Source of the DNA: Magicicada septendecula
Taxonomy: Eukaryota; Arthropoda; Insecta; Hemiptera; Cicadidae
DNA: 64,000 bases
NCBI GenBank assembly: GCA_034769895.1
Contig: CM068374.1
Coordinates: forward strand, 354,130,302 to 354,194,301
Direction: 5' to 3'
Numbering within the stretch: the first letter of the stretch is position 1; every line of letters starts with the position of its first letter. Made by a program: the position numbers and the translations under genes. Below are positions 56,561 to 64,000 of the stretch, piece by piece. The notes beneath the pieces are model-generated. The model ran no database searches and was not told the DNA's origin. It saw only the letters and a program-made list of their open reading frames with translations.

Positions 56561-58851
56561 TTTCTGATATAACATTTACAGTTGTCAGATAAAATTGTTG
56601 TGCGAGCTTTTAGAGGAATTATTAGAGATCACAACTTATCGTGTTTTATGTAAATCAGACCTGAGCATGACATTCTGTGCAAATTACAGGGAATGTTTCA
56701 GTTTGTGGGGAATACAATGTTAACAACATGCAGGGATTTAAAGATCTGTAGTACGGAATTTCTACATCTTTGTTGGACAATTTTATTATTGTAAAGAGAT
56801 GTAGAAAATGAAAATTGACATAACCTTTATTTCAAAATTCTTAATGTGATTTCTAAACTTATCATCCATAGTATGAAAGTGATGCATACCACCCTGGGCA
56901 AAGGGAGTTGTCAGCTACTCCCCTAGACAATTAAAAGGGGATAAAACAGCAAAAAATGATCCATCCCATGAACAAGTGAAAGTAGGCCTTTATTATTAAA
57001 GCAACATGACCATGTGGAACATGTTATTATTAAAGCAACATACAAATGTAATAATATAAAAAATTTAAAGTTAAAATTGTAATAAATAAACATAAATTTC
57101 ATGTAGGATTATAGCGTATTGTCAAAATGGTGTTCTTAACCTACAGAAAGGTAAACGGAAATACAGAGACATAAAATAAATCATTACAGCTTAATTGTTA
57201 TAGTTAAGAGACAATTGACAAACCACAGAGACAAGTGAGAGACAATCAAACTCCAGAAATCATGTCTTAACTGTTGTTTTCATCAGAACTCACATTAAAG
57301 CATATAACAACAATAAATATTTCATTTATTTTAAAACTTATCTTTTCCTGCTTTAATTGTAATGTAAAAATGAAGCAATGAAATTTTCAGTTGAATATGC
57401 TAGCAGAGTTGGCGTTTTTTTTTTATTTTATCACCTGTAGGTAAGATCTGAAGTAATGATCTTTCATAAGAAGCCACAAATACTGGTAAAGTAAGAAAAA
57501 TTTGTAAAGCCATTGTTAATGTTTTGTAAGGTTCCACAGAAGAAAAGTATCCTGAGGTATAAAGTCCAATTGGTCACTGTTAATCTTTATGTTTTTCAGT
57601 AAAAGTATGATGTCTCATTCTTCATCAGTTCTTCTCTGTTTATGACACAAGGTTTAATAAATACTTATGAGGATCTGAGAACAAACTGATGCATTGGAAC
57701 TAGAGGCAAAAGTCCACTGCTACAGTATAATTTGTTATAATGAATCATGATAGTTCTGGTTATCTAAAAAATATTGTTCATGACACAAGGTGCATGGCTT
57801 GTTACATATTTGATTCATTTGTTCAGTAACAATGTTTAGATATTGATTATAGTCCTCAGGAGAATCATATTGAAAATCTTTTTGCAAGAAGTTGAAATGA
57901 TTTGGTGCCCTTGATGTATTGGATCTTTTCTGCTCTTTTTGAATTTGGACCTTTTCGAATGCCGTTCTGGGTTCTCTGCGGCCCTTGATGCACTGGCTTT
58001 TTCTGCAATGCGTTATAACGTCTCGTCGTTATAATATCAGGAACCTGGTTAATTGGCTCAGGTCAATTAAACAGGCTGCCATAATCTTAACAAACTCATA
58101 AATAACTGGAAATAAACAAATGTTAAATAGGATCCCATGAATTGAGGAAAATTGACAGGGGTTTGTAGATTTATTCACTCACCTTTTTGGACCATGGCAT
58201 CTCTTTATTACATAATGTTTTAACATCTGCGAAGAAATTTAGTAATGAGTATATTAAAAATAAAACCATTTGCAGCTCTTGTACAAATAGAATCAGAGTA
58301 ATTAATGAGTTAACATAGCTTGTACTGCCCTCGGATCCGAGTAGTTTGTTTCAGTATATGATATTAAAATTATAATCTTTATTTTGTGCCATCTAAAGAA
58401 TGGGCTTATTTAACTTTAACGTGTTATATTCATAAAAGCCTTAAACTTAACACATATTATTACTAAGCATGAAATTACAATTTTATGGTAATTAAGTCAG
58501 TCTTTCGTGTTTTACTTTACTTTCATTGGTTAATTAATTGTCTATCATGTATTATTTTAAGTTAAGTTCTGAACCACGGAAGTTGAACTTCAGTGTCACC
58601 TGTGTGTAACATCGTCGGCAAATCGGCGCTTCTATCGGTTGTGCAGGGTGTCTTGGAGATCTTCTGGCTATCGTGTTTTGGTGAAATCTGCCGTCATTCC
58701 TAAAGATGAGTCGTCTGTTGGGTCTGTAGATTCTTGTGGTAGGTTTTGGGTTGTAACTTTCACTGGTATTCACATTGTTGTACCGCACATATTACTTATG
58801 GTTAACAGTTACATGTTAAAAGTTTAACATCACATTTAGGTGATGTTAGTT
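56561..58851. other. No gene seen
   Basis: AT-rich throughout with short ORFs only. Slightly GC-richer text at about 57900-58030 and 58550-58760 shows no recognisable product. Confidence 0.45.
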
Positions 58852-59337
58852 TGTTACAGAGATGTCATTGTCATACACTCACGTCATTTTCGACATTTTT
58901 ACATTATCTGGCTATCTCACACAAGCTTCTCGTTTATAGGTTTTTATATTGACTACATACTTTTGTACGCTGTATCAGCAGCGGAGTCTGAGATACAACT
59001 GAACTGGCTAACTATAGGGGTGAAGAGGCTGTCCGTGCGCGGGTAGCTTCTCAGCGTAAAAGTAGTTCTCACTTATTATTAATTATTTTCCTTTAATTCG
59101 CTTACAACTTAGTGACATGACTCTTTACTTTGATTACTCTTTTATGTGACTAGGGGTAGTTACGGATTTATTTAGATTCTCAAATCTAATTTTATTAACT
59201 GCTACATTGGCAAATCTGCAGGTTACTACCGGTTTGGGGCATGGAGAAGGGTTCATTTATTACCTTATTAAAGCTAATATTAGTATTATAAAATTTTTTT
59301 ATTTTTTTGTGGGATTTAGGCTTATTAAATCGTCACA
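58852..59337 (-). repeat. Probable 3' LTR of gypsy 3
   Basis: In element sense it starts TGTGACGATTTAATAAGCC, two bases after a purine tract, and ends TCTGTAACA, giving TG...CA ends and 486 bp. A TATA-like ATATAAAAACC lies at about 58953-58943 on the minus strand. The partner LTR is outside the window, so this is provisional. Confidence 0.5.
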
Positions 59338-59354
59338 TACTCCTCCACTTAAAG
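59338..59354 (-). promoter_or_regulatory. Probable polypurine tract of gypsy 3
   Basis: Minus-strand AAGTGGAGGAG just before the proposed 3' LTR. Confidence 0.5.
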
Positions 59355-59948
59355 AAGACACATGGTCAGGGACCGATGTGTTTTCAACGGGGAAATAGAT
59401 TACATATGCACTGGGAGTATGCTCGGAATTTCTGTGTGAAATTCCTTTCTCTCTTTTAACAACTTCCTCATGAGGTACATGAATCACTCTCAATTCACTA
59501 TTTACTATTAGCAAGAAATACAATACCTTATTAACTAATACTTAAAATACATAAAATTCAAAGGTCATAAAATATATACAATACACAAAATTCATCTTAA
59601 TTCTACTACTTAAGACTACTACCGGTTTTTTCTTTATCTTTTTCTTACTCTTGTTATGGAGTTACTCTTCACAGAGTAGGTTTCACATCCTTACTGTGTT
59701 TCCTTTTCTCTTTCAGGGATTTCGTTGAATCGCGGTTGACGAATCATTTTATTAACGTAATTGTAAAGTAACGTTACTTATATTCTGTGTCAGCTGACTT
59801 CTCACTTTTCTTATTCTCGATGAACATTTCGATGAACAGGATCTAAGGTTGATCAGGCCTCATTCCTATTTATACGATTTGGTAATTAAGTAGTGACTCA
59901 ATTACAATATAACAAATATACGTCTTAATACATCTATCCTTTTCTACT
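59355..59948. other. Gap between pol end and polypurine tract, no gene seen
   Basis: About 600 bases where some gypsy elements carry env. No signal peptide or membrane-type ORF is recognisable. Confidence 0.5.
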
Positions 59949-60876
59949 TCATTTATTTTCTTGCTCACTAGCATTTTTTTTTCCGTGATAATATTTTATC
60001 TGGGAAACATGACTTCTACGTACATATTTATTCGTAGTGGGTTCATACAGTGCTACGGTTACGGGAGTTAAGTATCTGTAAATTTTGTAAGGGCCACACC
60101 ATCGGTAAGATAGTTCGGAGGTGGTCTTATCAACTGCACTACTCGTAGGGTGTTTTGTACATCACTAAGTCTCCGACTTGATACTTTACTTCTTTACTAT
60201 CCCGCTTGTGATATTTTCGCGATTTTCTCAAGTTCACTCTTAAGTTAGCGCGAGCTTTGTTCCATATCTTTTTTATATTTTTACCACTAATTTCGTAGGG
60301 TAGTAATTCATGTATTTTCCACTTTGTGGATAATGGGTGATTCGGTTTATATTTATACAACAAATCAAAAGGTGTCGATTTATGTCCTTCATGATATGCT
60401 GAGTTGAAGGCAAATTGTATCCAGGATAGGTTCTGGTCCCAAGAGGTATGGTCGTTTGCATGGTAGGCTATTAAAGCAGATTTTAGGTTTCGCAAATACC
60501 TTACAGCAATATTACCTTGTGGACGATACTCTGTAATGGTAATGTGGTCTATGCCTAGTCTGAAACACATGTCCTTGAATTCTTTGGACTTAAACTGGGG
60601 TCCGTTATCTGACACTAGATGTACTGGTGTACCGAAGTCTTTAAATAATCTATCTTGCAAAATCTTCACAGTGGTAGATGCTAACGCTCGTCGCATGGGA
60701 TACATCCAGTCGAATTTGGTAAATGAGTCTACACAAATGAGTAGCATGGTATTACCTGATTTTGAACGTGGGTAGGGGCCAGAAAATTCCAAGTAAATTT
60801 TAGAAAAGGGTGTCGTGGGAGTCTCCAAGATTAATTTTCCTTGTGGCTGTTTCTCGCTGGCTTGCTCAGTGCACAC
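59949..60876 (-). pseudogene. Gypsy 3 integrase, catalytic residues altered
   Basis: The core ORF (60876-60139, 245 codons) aligns with CsRn1-type integrases. The first catalytic Asp is Glu30 (KIYLEFSGPYP), the second is Asp90 (HLVSDNGPQFKS), and the catalytic Glu is Val125 (GNIAVRYLRNLKSAL). Strand transfer should be abolished. After a frame change near 60150 the C-terminal GPY/F module continues (YRWCGPYKIYRYLTPVTVAL, then RRSHVSQIKYYHG) to a stop at 59951-59949. Confidence 0.85.
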
Positions 60877-61844
60877 AACTTACACTGTTTTACGAATTTA
60901 GCTATCTCGCTGTTCATATTTTCCCAATGGTATTCTTTTCGAGTGCGATGTATCGTTTTATTTATTCCCATATGTGACCCAATGGTGGATGAGTGGTAGT
61001 ATTCCATAAGCATAGCTTTAATAATATCCGGGGCAATTATTCTCAAGGATTTTCCATTAGCTACTCTATAACATAATACTCTCTTACTCAATATATATTT
61101 TTCTGAATTATTTCCTTTATCTAGCTGTTCCATTATTGTATTTAAATACGGGTCTTGTTGTTGATACTGAGCTATATCAGTAAATGCAAGGGGTAATTCA
61201 GTAATTAGCATATTGATAATCGATGTTTCACCACTTTCCTTATTTTCGGATATTTTATTAGGCGGCTGGAACATACGGGACAGTGTATCGGCAAGTACAT
61301 TTTGGGTGCCACGAATGTGTTGTACCTTAAACTTGTAACAATTTAATCTCAATACCCATCGTCCGATACGACCTAACTGTTTAGGGTGATTTAATAACCA
61401 AGATAAGGCTTGATTATCCGTTTCTAACAGAAATTCTTTATGTTCTAAAAAGGGTTGGAATTTCTCAAATGCGAATACTACAGCTAAACATTCTAATTCG
61501 TATGCGGAGAATTTCTTTTCCTGGTCGGTTAGAGTTCGTGAGGCATAACTGATCGGTAATCTAGAATTATCTACTTCCTGATATATTACTGCTCCTAGTG
61601 CTACACTTGAACTGTCTGTCTGTACTACAAATGGTTTAGTAAAATCGGCTAATTGTAATTCCGGGGGTGATATTATGCTTTCTTTCAGTTTTTCAAATGC
61701 AGATTGGTGTTGTGGATTCCATTCAAATTTCACTCCTTTTTTTCTTAATGCGTTCAACGGAGCTGCTATATCAGCTAGGTGAGGGATATACTTGTGGAAG
61801 TAATTTATCATTCCCAAAATCGGGCTATTCCTTTTGTATCCCAT
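60831..61844 (-). pseudogene. Gypsy 3 RT connection, RNase H and integrase zinc domain
   Basis: 337 codons: RT connection (ILGMINYFHKYIPHLADIAA, LNALRKKGVKFEWNP), RNase H with Asp77 (FVVQTDSSSVALGAVIYQ), SAYELECLAVVFAFEKF and LETDNQALSWLLNHP, then NVLADTLSRMF, and the integrase HHCC domain (HSSTIGSHMGINKTIHRTR, CKLCALSKPARN). Entered after a short loss of sequence near 61850. Confidence 0.88.
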
Positions 61845-61855
61845 GGTGGTAAAAA

Positions 61856-62482
61856 TTATCTGGTAGCACGGGTGCGTTCTGGGTCTATACTTACTTTTCC
61901 GTCAGCCTTTACTATGTGACCTAAAAATGAAAATTGTTTAACGGCAAAATTTACTTTACTTGGGTTTACTGTTAATCCGGCTTTCTTTAATCGTGATAAT
62001 ACTTCACGTAAATGATGAAGATGTTGATCCATAGATTCGCTGTAGATTACTATGTCATCTAGGTAGTGATATACAAATTTAAATTTTATGTCGTGGAATA
62101 TTTTCTCTAACAATCTGCTACATACAGAACTTCCTTGGGATATTCCAAAGGGTACTCTAGTAAATTGGTACAGGTTGAATGGGACGGCGAAGGCGGTTAG
62201 GCGTTTGGATTCTTCCGATAGTGGTATTTGATGAAATGCCTGATTGAGATCCATTATGGTGAAAACTTTAGCTTTTGTAAAGTAATGGAAGGTGCTGTGG
62301 ATGTCGGGGAGTGGTATGGACTCGAATTCTATCCTTTTATTTAATTGTCTATAGTCCACAACTAATCTATGTTTATTGGTGGCTTTAGGTACTAAAAACA
62401 CAGGTGATGAATACAGTGAAGTCGAAGGTTCTATGACTTGTTGTTTTAACAATTTATTGATTTGATTTCTCATTATTTCCAT
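61856..62482 (-). pseudogene. Gypsy 3 RT fingers and palm
   Basis: 208 codons with VIEPSTSLYSSPVFLVPKA, LVVDYRQLNKRIEFESIPLP, the first Asp in FTIMDLNQAFHQ (residue 78) and the intact catalytic box YLDD at 140-143 (HYLDDIVIYSES), then VNFAVKQFSFLGHIV. The frame is offset from the protease ORF, which overlaps it at 62473-62482. Confidence 0.9.
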
Positions 62483-63096
62483 TTTTGGTGGTGATAATTT
62501 GTATGGTGCAGTCGTATTACTTTATTGTCACTCAGGTTGATCTTGTACTCTATAAGATTCGTTAATCCTAACTTTGGGGTGAGGATGGTGGAAAATTCTT
62601 TTATTAGTTTCTGTATTTTCAGTCTATCTTTACTTTCTAAGTGATCTAATTCAGACTTGCGGTGTTCTAGGTGCATTGCAGAAGTTTCCATTTTTTTTTT
62701 TTTTACTGTTACCTCATAATCAAAATTATATTTTTGAGTACGGTCGAATTTAAAATAATACTTCTTATCGTACATGTCAAGAATTATACCTGTTTTACTG
62801 ATAAAGTCTGCTCCCAATATTAAGTCTGGTCCTAATTCGTCATATACTAACACTGGAAAATACCACATTAAATTTTTAATTTTTAGTTTAATCGTAACGC
62901 TGAGTTTTATGATTAAGTTTTGTTTGTTAACGGTAGCGCATTTAATGTTCACTGGTTGACTACGTTTAACAAGATTGTGTTTAGCTAAAATATCGGCTAG
63001 CTGTTGGCTGATTAAGCTCCGTGTCGATCCGGAATCAATTAATCCAAGTGTGGTAGTAACGCCAAGGTCAACTTGTATGTATGGTAATTGACACAT
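62473..63096 (-). pseudogene. Gypsy 3 aspartic protease and linker
   Basis: 207 codons: the active site DSGS (TLGLIDSGSTRSLIS) and the second strand pair (GPDLILGADFISKTGIILDM), followed by a linker to RT (LTNLIEYKINLSDNKVIRLH). A run of A residues near 62693-62703 encodes a KKKK stretch and is a likely indel site. It shares a frame with the zinc-knuckle gag ORF. Confidence 0.85.
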
Positions 63097-63246
63097 ACTG
63101 GACTTGCATGTAGTAATTGTGTTGCATTTATCGATAAATAAATAGGGGTCTAATAATTTTTATTTTTTTTGTTTCTTTTTGTTACTCCCGGGTTTTACCT
63201 ATTTTCACGATGCTGCGGAAGACACAGGATTTCGGATCTCCCTGCC

Positions 63247-63970
63247 TTACATGTTTTTTGAATAAGAGGGTTTTTGGTAGTGCTGTTTCTGTTTACAGTA
63301 TCTACTGAGGTGTCCTAATTTACCGCAGTTATAACATCTTTTCTCTCTACTCACAGTATCACTTGTATTCTGTTGGGGTTGTTGATTACTCAATTTAGTG
63401 TGGTAGTGAGAGGTTGCAGGAATTAGAAATGGTCGTCTATCACGGTGTGTTCTTGTCTCTGTTACCAGGGGTTGTGTTTCATTTCTACGTTGTACCTGGG
63501 GGACTAACGCACGTCGGTTCTGATCTGAATACCATACGTTGGATAAGTGGATACTGCATTGTTCTAATTCTGCGAACGTGTTGGGCTTATTTATAAGTGC
63601 TAAGCGAGATCTCTCTTCCGGGGATAATCCTACCAAGATTGTTTCTACTAACTGCTTTTCGCTCCAGTTTACTTGAAGCTTCTCTTATGTCAGCGATATA
63701 GTGGGTGAGTCTCTCATGAGCTCCTTGTACTCGAAATACTGTGTTTCGTTTCAGCTCTTCGTAAATTCCCGTTGAAATAAAATGTCTTATCAGAGTAGTA
63801 TGGAGTTCTTCTACTGGAGGTTGAGAGCTTAATGACTCCAGTACACGATCTTTTAATGGTGGTCTACTTTGGGGCAGAAGGACTTGTAATATTTGGCAAT
63901 CGCTTAGTTGCTGTAAGTCTTTCATTTGTAGCAGATATTTTATGAAAGCTAATAGTTTGGTGATACTCAA
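63247..63970 (-). pseudogene. Gypsy 3 Gag, C-terminal part
   Basis: Two overlapping frames. 63970-63587 has the capsid-like region (LLQMKDLQQLSDCQILQVLL, SQPPVEELHTTLIRHF, FRVQGAHERLTHYIADI). 63636-63247 continues it (VGLSPEERSRLALINKPNTF) and ends in a CCHC zinc knuckle CYNCGKLGHLSRYC and a basic tail. A frame change at about 63600-63630 separates them. The N-terminus is near or beyond the window end. Confidence 0.85.
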
Positions 63971-64000
63971 TCCATCGGTGTATGGGATTTCTGATAGAAT

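Larger units (their letters stand above)
58852..64000 (-). mobile_element. Ty3/gypsy element 3 (CsRn1/Mag-like), runs out of the window
   Basis: Minus-strand gag (63970-63247), protease (63096-62473), RT (62482-61856), RNase H and zinc domain (61844-60831) and integrase (60876-59949), then a probable polypurine tract and 3' LTR (59337-58852). The 5' LTR lies beyond 64000. Frame changes occur within gag, between protease and RT, between RT and RNase H, between zinc domain and integrase core, and before the GPY/F module. Two catalytic integrase residues are lost. Confidence 0.88.

Noticed and set aside
59355-59948. Possible env gene in gypsy 3
   Set aside because: No signal peptide, membrane segment or cleavage-type motif in any minus-strand frame.

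Overview
This is a eukaryotic, AT-rich, almost gene-free window that reads as an animal, most probably insect, genome. The insect call rests on the transposon families present (hAT transposases of the DUF4371/ZMYM type, Ty3/gypsy elements, Penelope-like elements, a pogo-like element and a family with an LVADG motif that I know mainly from insects), on a CCTAA-type telomere-like stretch, and on one host exon that looks like the N-terminus of an insect ABCC/MRP4-type transporter. The species cannot be fixed from sequence alone; a large repeat-rich genome such as a cockroach or termite would fit. I saw no rRNA, tRNA or CRISPR.

Layout. 1-0.8 kb: end of a Jockey-type reverse transcriptase, minus strand, open to the window edge. 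0.9-6.3 kb: copies of a composite repeat called family A here (palindromic start, CA/TG microsatellite arm, tandem ~165-bp monomers, 3' hairpin). 6.8-9.0 kb: pogo-like element with TA target duplication, holding a 514-bp solo LTR. 10.6-11.4 kb: non-LTR retrotransposon remnants ending in (GA)n. 12.5-14.2 kb: two Penelope-like fragments tail to tail. 15.1-16.3 kb: a repeat called family B. 17.3-18.9 kb: remnant of the LVADG family, split by a 330-bp MITE. 19.7-22.2 kb: degenerate hAT transposase (hAT-A). 22.5-23.6 kb: Penelope tail plus family A. 24.8-25.56 kb: satellite with a 40-bp unit. 25.6-31.8 kb: full-length gypsy element 1 with near-identical LTRs. 32.2 kb: the host exon. 33-39.6 kb: mostly unrecognised sequence. 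39.7-46.3 kb: gypsy element 2, cut by hAT-B (41.1-44.8 kb). 47-50.4 kb: family A nested in family B. 51.1-56.3 kb: complete hAT-C with a nested 520-bp TIR element. 58.85-64 kb: gypsy element 3, running out of the window.

No operon-like cooperation exists. The story is insertion order. Five nestings can be read from target duplications or an empty site: solo LTR in pogo, MITE in the LVADG element, hAT-B in gypsy 2, hAT-C in family A with a TIR element inside hAT-C, and family A in family B. Every transposase or polymerase seen whole carries breaks, except the gag of gypsy 1; the Jockey fragment is open but incomplete. Gypsy 1 looks young by LTR divergence although its pol has frame breaks. If the exon call is right, much of this DNA lies in introns of an ABCC-type gene on the plus strand.
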